Origin: Didymodactylos carnosus
Lineage: Eukaryota; Rotifera; Eurotatoria; Philodinida; Philodinidae
Length of the DNA: 24,607 nucleotides
Direction: 5' to 3'
Assembly (NCBI GenBank): GCA_905250885.1
Contig: CAJNOQ010002394.1
Span: 1-24,607 of the forward strand
Shown: piece by piece, positions 9,555-20,679 of the stretch
Position numbering within the stretch: position 1 is the stretch's first letter
Layout of the letters: each line of letters starts with the position of its first letter
The notes under the pieces: model-generated
Databases searched by the model: none
Told to the model about the DNA's origin: nothing
Seen by the model: the letters and a program-made list of their open reading frames with translations, nothing else
Position numbers and translations under genes: made by a program

Positions 9555-9928
9555 CATGTCAAAGCATTTGTACTTCTGCAGTAGTACCAATAATATTTTT
9601 ACCCCACGTAGGTATTGACTAATCAATGACTCCGTGTTTAAAAAAATAAAAGACGTCTGTTGTGCCATAATCTAAAGTATATCGACTCTTGACCTTACAG
9701 GAGGATGCATACCCAAAATTAAGGCCCAGGTTCGATTTTTGTTTTTTTATTTAAGAAATATTTTTTACATTATGAATGCTCAGAGCTTAGTTTAAATAAT
9801 TTGATAACTTATTTTAAAATGCATCGAAAATTACTCCACAGAACGTTGATTTATCTGTGTAAGCATTAACAAAATATGTTTGAACTTATTAAAACTAAGA
9901 ATGTCAGACCATGCAAATGCTTTGACAT
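9555..9928. repeat. Weak inverted repeat pair (15 bp, about 370 bp apart)
   Basis: ATGTCAAAGCATTTG (9555-9569) and CAAATGCTTTGACAT (9914-9928) are exact reverse complements. Outside them, CAATAT and GCC recur with different spacing. This may be the eroded ends of another small DNA transposon. Nothing coding lies between. Confidence 0.35.
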
Positions 9929-11399
9929 TTATATTTTTGGCATGTATATTGTAACAGCTCTAAGACCCGCAACAGAGATTTTTAAAAATATCCGTGGCTC
10001 CAATGAAAACCTCGTATAAAACAGAATCCCCTCGAGACTTTTACAGGATTTGTCATGACAGTCCTAACTAGTAATACTCGCCTATCTCTGTATTTTAGAA
10101 CCATGTAGTTCTTATTCGAAAAAATTATTTATACTAAAAATTATTTAATTTCTGTTTCTATATTTAAAGTAACAAACTTGTTGATTATGATCCATTATTG
10201 AATAAAAACATCGTCTATCCGTCTTAGTAACAGATTCAAAACGATGATGAAAAGCTAACGGTTCTACTAACAACCCAGGCCAGATGAAGTGAGTGCCATT
10301 AAATAATTGTTTACTGTTTGGTAACTATAGAAAAACTCTCGAAAAGTATGAACGATTCAGATAGAGGTCTTATGGTAATAAACATGACTTTCGACAACCA
10401 ATCAAATAATTTCTCTCTTTCGTGAAGAAAATAAAATTCCAATCTACAAACATACGAAACTTGCTGTAAAGTCACAGTAAAATGTTACTTTTTTGTAATA
10501 TCATACCTTTCCAATTGACTTTATCATCTTCAACGTTGGATGAGACGTTTTTTTGTGTCGGTCATAAACAAGAACTTACAGAAGTTCAACTGGAAAACTT
10601 CAGTCTATAAAAACTTTCCTCGATTTTAAATTTTTTTCTCAAAGACTTTCTTCCGATAGAGAACAGAATTTGGCTGCTCCTTCGATGAAGAGCGGTCACG
10701 TGTTGCAAGCATCCTTGAATGCGTATTCTTTCCTTTGTAAAAGGATCAGAAATCAACGATAAAAATAAACCAGACAACAGCTGTACCATTTTGTGTCCTA
10801 GTAATAATGTGTATGTACTGGTTATTTCCTGCTGGAGAATGTAGCAGAAAAAACGCTACGTATAACCCTAATATTGGTTTACCATTCTCACAATGAAATA
10901 TGCAACATTAAATGTAAAAAAATGTAACATTACTTTCATTCTATTGATCGATTTTTAAGTAAAAATAAGTGATATCATATAAAATATGTCTTTAGAATAT
11001 GTTTATGTGTGACTTTGCCGCAGTAATAACGTCGACAAAACATACATAAAGTCTTAGAAGAACATAAGATCATTCTTCATCATATAACGTTGTTTCTGTA
11101 ATTTTTTTACGTTTTCGCCATCACTTTTATAAGATGGTACGATTTATTGTAAGCAAACTCTCCGGTGAAAATGTAGCAGTGCTACAGCGAAATAGATTTA
11201 TAATATTGCACCTTTTTCGCCGTTTTCAAGTGTGCGAGAAGAGTAAAATGTTTTATAACAAGAATAGTCTGATACAACTCCCACTTTTAAAAATCAAATA
11301 ATCAAACTTGACGACTGGTCACTGTTCCACTATACCTATTACTTTTGTTTCTTGAAAATTCATAGTTAAAATATTTTTGTCATTCTCACTGTATTTTTA

Positions 11400-11430
11400 G
11401 AGAAGGTTATAGTATCTGTTACGTTCAAAT
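11400..11430 (+). promoter_or_regulatory. Acceptor-like site before NOP14
   Basis: CACTGTATTTTTAG ends at 11400, 30 nt before the NOP14 ATG, with a leader AGAAGG.. between. It is a good 3' splice site with no convincing donor in the near upstream sequence, so spliced-leader addition or a long 5'-UTR intron would both fit. Confidence 0.35.
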
Positions 11431-14400
11431 ATGGCAAAAAAAAAGAAACATGTCTTTTCGTCTGATAAACATAATCATAAAAAGCAAACAAAACTAACTG
11501 AAAGAACAATGAAACAAAATCCATTCGATTTACATGTCAATCGTTTGAAACATGATGTACTTGGGAAAAGACGAAATTACGAAAAAGGAGGAAAACCTCT
11601 TCAAGCAAGAACAAAAGCAATTGAAAAAGTAAGCATACTTATTCTTTTTTTTATATTAATCGAGAAACAAGTTCTATCATCTTGTTTTCTATTCAATCAG
11701 AGAAAACGAACGCTATTGAAAGAATTACAAACTGTGTTTAAAAAAAACACGTTTATTGATCGACGTCTTGGTGAAAATGATCCACACATGACAGAGGATG
11801 AAAAATTAAGTCAACGTCTTATTGTTGAACGATCAGTGAGTGTTTCTGCTTGTTCGATTTCGTATTAGATTGATAGGTGGCTTTTTTATATTAAAACATA
11901 GAAAATACGCGCTGGAAAAGACAGTCGTTATAATCTAAATGATGATGAAGAACTGACACATTTTGGACAATCATTATCAAAATCAGAGGAATTAAATCAA
12001 CGACCAGTTATTGACGATGCAGATGACGAAGATGTTGATGGTTAATGAAATGACCGTTGCTTTATTATCCATTTTAATAACAAATTTTTTCTTTTCAACA
12101 GGACGCATAAGATCTGAACATTTTTTTGGTGGATTTAATGACAATAAACGAAAAATACCACAAACAAAACAAGAATGGATTGATGATATGATACGTACGA
12201 CAAAACAAGAAAAGGTAAATGAATTTACTTCACACGTGGTTTAAACTAATGTTATCTTATTTCAGTATGAACGACAACGCGAAAATGAGAAAGTATTTGA
12301 TTTGACTGAAACGTTAGATGAGCAATGGAAAGCGTTAAGTGCAATAATGGGAATTAAAGATAAAACCAATCGACCAATTGAAACTAAAGAGCCACAAGAT
12401 GATTACGATCGTTTAGTTAATACATTAAAATATGAAGCAAAAACAACGGTTTGTTTCTTTTAGTTTTTGTTTTTATTTATTTATTCTTTCATTGTTCTTT
12501 TAAGGGGGGTGCACCACTCAAAAGTGCTGAAGATCTCCAAAAAGAAGCTAGTGAACGCATAAAAACATTACAGGTTTGTGCTTTTGTGTTTTTTCTTAGA
12601 TTATATGATAGATATCAGACTATATTTCTGATAGATTGAAGAAGCAAACCGTATGCAGCCAGCACCAAAATCAATATTATCGAAGAGAAAACAGAAAATG
12701 GATTATTGTTCAGTCGAAGAATTAGATGAAAGGTATATAATTTAGAAATAATTATTTATTAGACACTAGCATAGAAAATATGTTTAGTTATTACATTATG
12801 GATGGTTCAAAAAAACATGTTAGTTTTGATGACGAAGGTCACATGCAAGAAAATGGATTTAACGAAACAACGGAGAATAACACATTGGACGAAAATTCGG
12901 AAGAACAAGAAGATGAAAATGGGGATTTTGAGGATAAGAATGGAAATTTTGAAGATGATAATGGGGAGTTTGAAGATGAAAATTCAGTAGGTATTCGAAA
13001 ATAATTCTCTTCTGAAAGATTGTTCTTCCATAAAAGTTCAGATACATACATTCACATTCTATTCAGTTCAACTAAACTTTAAATGAATTTTTTTTAATAT
13101 AGGTAGACGAATCGGAGAATAAACTTGTATCGGAGAATGATACTTCAAACGAATTCAGTGAAAGTATGTTACAGAGATGTTTTTTAATAAAGAAGCTCTG
13201 TAGTCACGATATTTGTAGCATCTCACTGACAGCTAATACTTTCTAAGTAGAATAAATGGTTCGACACTTTGTTTGATGATATCGAGTTTTTTTTGTTTAT
13301 AAAATGTTCATGAAAATTTTCTTTTATACTATTCAGTACCAACAACACTAAAACAATTAAAAATTCGTCTAAAACAAGAGAATAAAACGTTTGAAATTAT
13401 TCTAAAACGAATCAAAGATCCGCGGTTGCCTCCACTACCAAAAACAAACATAAGTGTAAGTAAAATTGTTCTTATAAAAAGAGAGTTTAATAAAAATCTA
13501 TTTATTTTTTAGAATTATTTTGAACTCGTACTTGATTACTATTGCCTTGTTACATCATCCAAACGGCAAAAAGATATGCCACCATTGTTAAATCGTATTG
13601 CTAAACATTTATTCGAATTAATTCAATTAGTCAATAATACTAAAACAAGAACTTGTATTTGTGACAGATTAAAGAATTATAAAAAAACTATTAATGAGCA
13701 AATAGCTGAAAAGAAATATATCAAAGCAGATTATGAAACAGTAAGTATACATGAATAATAAAAAATAACAAAGCACTAAAAAATTTTCACGATGAAAGTC
13801 TGGTAAACTGTTTAAATTATTTCAGATACTATTCTTGAAATTAATTGGTCTTTTGTATCCGACATCTGATTTTCGTCATCCTATAGCGACGCCTGCCTTC
13901 ACATTATTAGCTCAATTAATGAACAGTGTACGTAAAAAAATTGTACAAAATTTTGAATCTGTAACTTTTTTCATTTTTGCCGTTCTAGGCTGTATTATCA
14001 TCATTATCCGATTGTAAAACAGCATTAATGCTTTGTGAACTTGTACAACAGGTTAGTGTTTTGTTTGAACAATAACGGTGTAAAAAATGTTTTGTTTTTT
14101 AGTGGACTAGTAAAAGTCATCGTTACGTTCCTGAAGTAATGTTACTGTTAATAAAACTACTTCAGTTAGCATGTCCAGAAAACAAGAAAAATAAACGTAC
14201 GTTTCTTTTTTTTTCTACAAACATGTGTTTTCGATGTTTTGTGTTTAGGCATTCATTTGGGATCATCGAAACAAATTAGTGATGATCAACTATTGATTTT
14301 GCGATCATCTACTGAATTGTATGTGAAAAGAATATTTATTTTTTATCAATGAATGAGAAAAACAAATAAAATTTTTATTTAGATCGTACACAATAAAATT

Positions 14401-15200
14401 GAAGTATTCCAATAATGTGATAGTTGATAATGATCAACAACGGTTCGTATTCCTTCTATATAAATGTATTATTCCATAAATCTGTTATCTCTTTTTGTGT
14501 TTTAGAGCACTTGTGTTACGTTCATGTTTACTTTCGTTAACGCATTTTATTCAAATTTATTCTAATTTATCAGCCATTAGTGAAATAATCGAACCATTTA
14601 GAGTAATACTCGATACAATCAAAACTACATATCTTTGTGATCAAATAGTTGTAAGTTGTCAATAAGAATGTACTGCTTGTATTTTCATTGATCTTTTTTA
14701 CTAGGATCAATGCAAAACAATATTAATACAAGTAGATAATTTACAGAAAATAGCAAGAGAAAATCGGGTACCACTTGTACAAGGGAAACAACGTCCACAA
14801 ACACTTAGGCTTTTTGAACCACGTTTTGGAATGAAGTATACTCTATCTATCTTTTTTAAGAATTAGTAACCTATAAGAAATTTGTATTTTATTTTAGATT
14901 TGATGGAAAGAAAAATAATAGTTTACCGAAAGAATATAATGATCGTTTACGTTTACGACAAAAATATAAACGTGAACATAAATCGGCGACGAGAGAAATA
15001 CGTCGTGATAATCAATTTATAGCTAGAGAACAATTAAATCAACAAATGTCAAGGTTAGTGTACACTATATGATAGATGTATAATTATTTAATTATATCTT
15101 TTATTATTTTAGTGATTCTGAACGTAAACGAAAAGTTAAAGAAATTCATGCTATGTTATCAATGCAAGAAGGAGAATATAGAAAGTTACAAAAAAAATAA
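11431..15200 (+). CDS. NOP14: Nucleolar protein 14 (NOP14), SSU processome
   Basis: NOP14 works in the nucleolus in the small-subunit processome, needed for 18S rRNA maturation and 40S assembly. Twenty exons: 11431-11628, 11701-11835, 11902-12040, 12102-12214, 12266-12448, 12505-12573, 12635-12732, 12788-12986, 13103-13163, 13337-13455, 13513-13740, 13826-13927, 13989-14051, 14103-14196, 14249-14318, 14383-14442, 14506-14650, 14705-14835, 14898-15053, 15113-15200. Every junction keeps frame and the product is 816 aa (human about 857). Family landmarks: basic N-terminus with NPFDLHVNR; YNLNDDEELTHFGQSL; an acidic centre; GLLYPTSDFRHP; LFEPRFGMKF; and the basic tail REIRRDNQFIAREQL..ERKRKVKEI..QEGEYRKL. 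The exon 8 acceptor is the least certain; 12788 gives a 55-bp intron like its neighbours. Intron 3 has a weak GTTAAT donor. AATAAA is at 15299-15304. Confidence 0.96.
12916..12984 (+). repeat. 21-bp tandem repeat inside the NOP14 acidic region
   Basis: Three and a third copies of a 21-bp unit encode an acidic heptad of the form NG(D/N/E)FED(K/D/E). The unit length is a multiple of three, so copy-number change would keep the frame. It lies in exon 8 within the acidic, probably disordered, centre of the protein. Confidence 0.8.
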
Positions 15201-15298
15201 AATCGTAACATGGGATAAATAGTCGGTGTTTTTTTCAAATTTTTATTCTTGTTACTTTTTGTTAGTATTTTTCTTGTTATATCTATATTTGTTTTTGC

Positions 15299-15304
15299 AA
15301 TAAA
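15299..15304 (+). terminator. Polyadenylation signal of NOP14
   Basis: AATAAA 99 nt after the stop codon, following a T-rich 3' UTR with several TTTTTGTT runs. Confidence 0.5.
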
Positions 15305-15640
15305 ATCGTTGAAACATTTTTTTGAATCGTCCTAAAGGATGTTTGTATAATTAAAGTCCATACTGGTCACATACAGAGCGTATTACGTTTGCAGTATATG
15401 AAATATTCAATAGCTAAAAGTGTTTCTACTCTAATTTGTGAAGCGACTGTCTGAATTCGTAATCCCAGTGGATATGAAAACTATCAACAAAAGAATAATG
15501 ACCTATTTTCCGAATTAGTTGAAGTTGTATGATGAAATATCTCTTAACCTTTACGTTTAACTTCATATTTGTTTATTTGTAATTTTTCAGACAACTTTTG
15601 TTGACCTTCAAGTTCAATCATGAATTCTTTTCATATCTTT

Positions 15641-15649
15641 TAGATAAAA
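15641..15649 (+). promoter_or_regulatory. Acceptor-like site just before HECA
   Basis: CATATCTTTTAG ends at 15643, only 6 nt before the ATG. A second one, TTTTTCAG, ends near 15591. With NOP14 ending 450 bp upstream in the same direction, this would suit a trans-spliced downstream gene or a 5'-UTR intron. Confidence 0.4.
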
Positions 15650-16650
15650 ATGTCTGATTATGATAAAAAATATGAATTATCTCAGCCATTAAATGTTCCG
15701 CGAAGCGGTCGTTCATCACGTTATCGTACTCAATCAACAAGCAGTTTAAGTTCATCACCTGGCGGAAATAGTAAAAAATCGATAAGCAATAACAGTTCGA
15801 ACAGTAACAATAACAGTGTGTCGTTGTCTATGTCGGCGACTGGCAACATAACTAATAGTGGTGTTAACAGCGGTACACTGCCTCAATTCGATGAAAAACA
15901 TGCAGCCGCTGGGTACATGATTTTTTTTTGAATAAAAGACATGAAATAATCATTACTTAATATTTAATCCTTTTAGTAATATTTTTGAGCATCGTCAAGA
16001 TTGGTCTATTTTAAATCGTGTACCATTGCATAAACGAAATGCTATTCATATACGATTAGAAGATGAAGGTCCATATGGAAATGATGAAACACGTTGTTTT
16101 GTACTGCCCCAATTGAGTGTTTTGGGTTGTACAGAGTTAAATTGTATCGTATGTCATCAGCCAATGATTGTTTATGATCGATATCCATTAGTTGATGGTA
16201 CTTTATTTTTGAGGTATATCTTGTCTTCTTTTTTAGTCTAACGTGTATCTATTGTTGTTTTCTAGTCCCGTAAAACATATTGAAAATCCTAAAATATCGA
16301 TTGGCGTCTATCATAATGATCGACAATTATATTTACATTCAATATGTTTGGATTGTCTATCAATGCGAACTGTATTAGCTCAATGTCGTTCATGTAAAAC
16401 ACAATTTAATTTTGATCCAATGATTATTGGTACGTTGTACTATTATGATCTATTTGCTGCATTTCCCTGCTGTCAACAACGTTTAAAATGTTCATCATGT
16501 GGTCATACAATTATTCAGATCAAAGATGGTCTACAACATTTTAGCTCCTATAGTCAAGAATATGAATGTACACAATGTGGTTCGAAACAATGTCATTTTG
16601 TCAAAATATTTGATAATACATTTGAAAAACGACAACTTCAAAATACATGA
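15650..16650 (+). CDS. HECA: Headcase (HECA) homologue lacking the N-terminal domain
   Basis: Headcase proteins restrain proliferation and branching and are linked to TORC1 signalling in flies. Exons 15650-15912, 15977-16213 and 16266-16650 join in phase and give 294 aa. Residues 1-87 are a Ser/Asn-rich low-complexity leader (runs of S, N and G). From about residue 110 the C-terminal Headcase domain is unmistakable: HKRNAIHIRLEDEG, NCIVCHQPM, YPLVDGTLFLSP, LYLHSICLDCL, CRSCKTQF, GTLYYYDLFAAFPCCQQRL, CSSCGHTI, YECTQCGSKQCHFVK. Its paired cysteines suggest zinc binding. The N-terminal cysteine-rich Headcase domain found in insect and vertebrate proteins (human about 543 aa) has no counterpart in the 345 bp between the NOP14 polyadenylation signal and this start. 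Either it was lost, or it lies in a distant exon or separate gene. Confidence 0.93.
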
Positions 16651-16807
16651 GAGGACAATTTTTGTATTCTTGTACATCTATAGTAGTCAGAATATCTTTA
16701 AGATAGTATTAGGATAAATTTTCCCGCTTAGCGGAATCTTTTTATTTATTTATATCGTTTTTGTATAGTTTATTCGACTATTTATTACTCAGAAATATTT
16801 TTTACTT

Positions 16808-16813
16808 AATAAA
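16808..16813 (+). terminator. Polyadenylation signal of HECA
   Basis: AATAAA about 158 nt after the stop. A short perfect stem CCGC-TTA-GCGG followed by T-rich sequence sits at 16723-16733 in the presumed 3' UTR. Confidence 0.4.
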
Positions 16814-17048
16814 TTTTATACTTTAGAAATAGAGAACATGTATATAAGGTCTGTTAACCACTAAATTGATCACAAAACACATACTCTCGTTCGTTGAGAG
16901 TTGTTGTCGGATAATATATCTTTCACTCTTAATACTTTGTAAAAATGCTAGAAACTGGATTAAGAACTACGCTTATATTTAAGATGAAAATAGTAGATAG
17001 ACTTTTTTTACAAATTATAATTAAAACAATACAGCTGTAGAATCCGCT

Positions 17049-17237
17049 TCAAAAACAGCAAGAAATAAAGATACACAACATGAGTATCTTTGAGTATCCA
17101 TCATCAGTATAAGATACTAACATAAGTATAACTAATTTTTTTGTCGAACAATTCATCGCATCAGATAAAAAGGACAAACAATAGAGTGAAATAGATGCTT
17201 TAATCCGCTCTAATAATAAACTATATGCTTGATTCAA
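17049..17237 (-). pseudogene. Possible hAT-type transposase scrap (DUF659-like)
   Basis: A 62-codon minus-strand frame contains LSDAMNCSTKKLVILMLVSY followed by TDDGYSKI. The order (S-D, a few residues, then a hydrophobic LVILMLVS strand and T-x-x-G) resembles the start of the catalytic region in hAT transposases of the DUF659 type, where S-D-G-W-T is followed by a similar strand. The usual Trp is Met here. The piece is short and ends in a hydrophobic tail, so it is at most a decayed remnant. Similarity is judged by eye. Confidence 0.25.
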
Positions 17238-18014
17238 TAATGAATCTTGACTAGAAGAATAATGGCAACTTGATAATAAAACCGTTTCTTCTCATAAACT
17301 ATATCTTTGATTTAATTTTCTTGTATCGTTCAAAAAACTATGTTAAAACAAATCGTGCGGCAAAAGCGATGCGACTAAATGTTCGTGCGATGAAAAGATC
17401 GGCGACGAAAAGACCGGTCACCCTGACTTTTGCTTTTTTAACAATAAAAACAAATAATCGTAAATTCCTCACATAACACAAGGCCACTGTCAATTATGCA
17501 ACATGAAAGCCGAACAGAGTAACCATGATCTTTTATTTTGGATAAAAATCAGTAGTGACAAAGACCTTTTTTAGAGAAAAAGACGAAAGCAAAGTGTTTT
17601 TGAACAATAGCTTAATAAATTTCTGCCATTTAACGATCTAATTTTACCTCCGCGTCATATAGCTAATTTTATGCAGAGGTTACTCTTAAAACTAGTGCAC
17701 TTGACAAAATTCACGTCTTACTTTCTGATTAAACAATAGCAAATATTCAGCTTCCAATAGAGATAAGAAGAAAAGAAAAGTATTGTTACGTCAGTGATTA
17801 TAATTAATATTATTTACTGGACAAACGGAACAATGATAAACAGTAAAATATAGGTATAATTCTGCAACAATGCTAGTGTTGGTATAAGAATAAGAATTAC
17901 TTTTTACCATTACTCCAAGCGAAGAAAAGTTAACGCAATCGATCAGAATTCGACTTTCTTGGGTGCATTACAATTGGTAGTTATTAAGCAGACTGAGTGA
18001 AACGGTTAGTCAGT

Positions 18015-18233
18015 TTATTGCTTTTCTCCAGAGCCTATGTGTTCTTTCTTTCGGTACACTTTTGGTGGGTTTTTCCATACACCGTTCTCTCTCATTTGGA
18101 ATCCCAGAAGATTGGGACAAAAACTAGCAGACAGTGTTTGTACTAGATGTGGCACATCCGAAATTATTTTTCTGATATCACTTTTAGATATCGGATAATC
18201 GTTTTCAAGAAAATGGTGTTTGATGTTTGGGAC
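18015..18233 (-). CDS. Unrecognised open frame, possible terminal exon
   Basis: On the minus strand 73 codons stay open from an upstream TAA (18236-18234) to a TAA at 18017-18015, with no ATG near the front. An acceptor-like TTTCTAAG lies right at the 5' edge (exon start at 18232). Composition is GC-richer than the surroundings and the residues are strongly protein-like: SKSDIRKIISDVPHLVQTLS, FCPNLLGFQMRENGVWKNPP, KVYRKKEHIGSGEKQ. I do not recognise a family. It could be the last exon of a minus-strand gene whose other exons lie upstream, or a fragment of a mobile element. I found no convincing preceding exon within 1 kb. Confidence 0.35.
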   Translation of the reverse strand, partial: VPNIKHHFLENDYPISKSDIRKIISDVPHLVQTLSASFCPNLLGFQMRENGVWKNPPKVYRKKEHIGSGEKQ

Positions 18234-18253
18234 TTAGAAATTCTTATAACTAG

Positions 18254-18312
18254 CACGTGACGTACAGAGAAAAGCCTATCGTTTCTCCTATCATATAATT
18301 AATCGTCACGTG
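18254..18312. promoter_or_regulatory. Nested inverted repeat with two CACGTG E-boxes
   Basis: CACGTGACG (18254-18262) and CGTCACGTG (18304-18312) are exact reverse complements. Inside them GAGAAA (18267-18272) pairs with TTTCTC (18282-18287). Each outer arm carries the palindromic E-box, and the right one in full is GTCACGTGAT, close to the CLEAR consensus GTCACGTGAC bound by MiT/TFE factors. Function is inferred from the motif only. Confidence 0.35.
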
Positions 18313-18526
18313 ATATCCTTCCTGGAGATATACCATAGAGATTGATATGATGAAAGCTATAATAGAATGTATGATAGGATAATGAATCAGCTGATACAAT
18401 AATGTGGAATAATACGCTTTTAATGCTTAATACTTTTTGCAAACTCAATTTTCAACATAATTGTCTCAACATTTTCTATTTTCCTAAAAAAGCCCGGTAA
18501 TCTGAAGAACATAAAGAAAAATTATG

Positions 18527-18551
18527 CTTAATTACGATAACGTAATTTAAG
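18527..18551. repeat. Small hairpin, 10-bp stem with one bulge
   Basis: CTTAATTACG, a 4-nt loop ATAA, then CGTAATTTAAG. One extra A bulges on the 3' side. It is AT-rich, so chance formation is likely. Confidence 0.45.
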
Positions 18552-19529
18552 AGAGCGTAAAAGTAGTCAAACTGCTGGTTGTAACAAAGAATTAGAAGAA
18601 ATAAAGATAGAAATATTAAATTCGATCGAAATATTGTAATTAATTAGTTTTGGGTGAATAGCTGATAAAAAAATTAGCTTGTGGTGGGAACTAGTAAAAC
18701 AGCTTTTAGAACGAAAATGTCAAAAAATTTATTGTTTTTCTTGTCAAAATTTGAAAAAAAGCGAGTTATGCTTTTGAAGCCGACACTTCAACAAATATAA
18801 TGGGATGTAAATGATAGTTCGTGCCCTTAGGAAAAGAATGGAAATGAAGACTTACATGATTCTTAGATAAATTAAATATATTTAATTTAATAAAATCGAT
18901 AACTAATTTTTATAAATTAAGTTGTGAAAAATAATTATAAAACATGTGTAGCTTTTTTGCTACTATGGGACTCAAAGGGTTAACCGAGGTATTCTGTTTT
19001 GTCGGTTATAATCGTAATCGGTGCATGCCTAGTTGTTCTATTTCTTCACCAAGTAGGAAACAAAAAAAAAGTAGACAGGATACAACGAAAATATTTAGTA
19101 AAAAACATGGATTTCAATAATCGAATACTGTCAACAGTAAATTCACACTCGTAGACTTTGATAAATGACCTACAATGTTACAGGACGTGAAAGTGAGTGA
19201 TAATACGAAAAAATGTCGTAAATACATTGATAGAAATATCCTAATCTATTTTACATTGTTCGTTAAAGAATATGAAACTTTTTTACTAGAATGGAAAAAA
19301 ATATTTTCGTACTAGAAATTCATGTTTTGATAAATATTCCAGATTTACCTAGTCTAATTTCAAGTTAAAGAAAAAAAGGTTTTAAATTTGTTATGCCTAT
19401 AACATATTTAAATACATGTATTTCCGTCAAATATTGACTTTATTGCAATCATGTCTAAATGGATTAATAGTACAAAAACCCATATAATAGTAATAAACCT
19501 AATTGAAATTTTCGTGTCGCTATCTAAAG

Positions 19530-19575
19530 TGAAATCATATGTGCTATGAGTACGATACGAGCACATATGGTTTCA
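19530..19575. repeat. 16-bp stem hairpin, pre-miRNA-like or MITE relic
   Basis: TGAAATCATATGTGCT (19530-19545) pairs with AGCACATATGGTTTCA (19560-19575) in 15 of 16 positions, the odd one being a possible U-G wobble, around a 14-nt loop. Flanking CTAAA and TTTATAG can extend the stem with a bulge. No gene overlaps it. The size is at the lower end for a pre-miRNA. Confidence 0.5.
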
Positions 19576-20679
19576 ATTTATAGACGAGTGTCTGTTTCCG
19601 TGATATGCGTATATAGATGTAATATAGAAAACATAAGAAGACTATAGACGATACGTGAGCTTTACCTGATTTTGACCAGTAGACAAAGTCAGTCTTACAT
19701 AATTCATTAATTTAAAAATTATTTTTTGGAAAAAAATTGAATTGCAGATATTGAATCTTTCATCAATTCTGGGACTCGACGTTACCGAGTTACAAATCAG
19801 TTTTTCTACTCATACAAGAAGTATTTCAATGTTTAATTTTTTTTTTATCAAGTCAATCATGAGAAACTCAATGAAAAAGGTTAGATATCTCACAGATAGA
19901 TGACAAAACTTAGAAAGGTTCATAAATAAGTAAAAATCTGTACAATTAATAAATAATAATATTATCGACAAGATTGCATTTATCGAATAACATAAGCGAT
20001 GTTATTTACAATAAAGACTAAAACAGATCATTATATGATCATACAGTCGACGAAGTTCAAAATTACCAAAAATTTCTTAAATTAATTCAAGTATATATGA
20101 TAACGAAATTTCTTTTAATAATATTTTAGATTCAAAGTTGAGTAGATGACTTTCAAATTTAATCATTAATTATTTACAAACAAACATCAATAAAATACTT
20201 TATAGGTCGAGTCGAACTAACTTCCATCTGTTATTTTATTATATGAATATTATATATATCTAATATAGGAGTGAATACATTTACTAAATGTATCCAACAG
20301 TTTTGATCTTTGCAATAAGCTGCCTCACTCTATAATATGCATATAGCATAACATGTTTAAAAAGAAGAAAAAAAGAGATAGATGAATTTGTTGTTTCTCT
20401 CTATTTATTTATCTGTTTATGCTAAATGTTACATTCTAAAATTTTTTTTGATTGATAACCACAGATTTTCCATCATACCACATTATTTAATGATGATGAT
20501 ATTTTCTTTTTTGAATAACCTCGAATACGAGATGTTGACGATGATAAAAAGAACAAATAAATGAGAGAAGAATAATCATCTATATGCCAGCTCTATTGTA
20601 AATTGTTTGAAAAAAACCAACTGGTAATAGACAATATGTATATAGTTAGTACGTGCAATGCGTGAAAGAGAAAGAAAAT

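Larger units (their letters stand above)
8089..11399. other. Gene-poor region between the secreted gene and NOP14
   Basis: Over 3 kb with no supported gene. A minus-strand frame at 10789-10586 (67 codons, beginning MVQLLSGLFLSLIS) has fairly mixed residues, but no family or splice support. A hAT-like tip lies at 9145 and a weak inverted pair at 9555-9569 and 9914-9928. A 13-bp palindrome GTAGCAGTGCTAC is at 11172-11184. Confidence 0.45.

Noticed and set aside
9708..9745. GGTTCGATTTTT as a possible tRNA T-arm
   Set aside because: No matching acceptor stem, anticodon arm or D-arm could be drawn around it.
12733..12787. Alternative NOP14 exon 8 acceptors at 12769 and 12774
   Set aside because: The first implies a 37-bp intron, shorter than any other here; the second brings a stop codon into frame. 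The 12787 acceptor gives 55 bp and keeps frame.
18869..18888. A perfect 20-bp palindrome AAATTAAATA/TATTTAATTT
   Set aside because: It consists of A and T only; such palindromes arise easily by chance in this composition.
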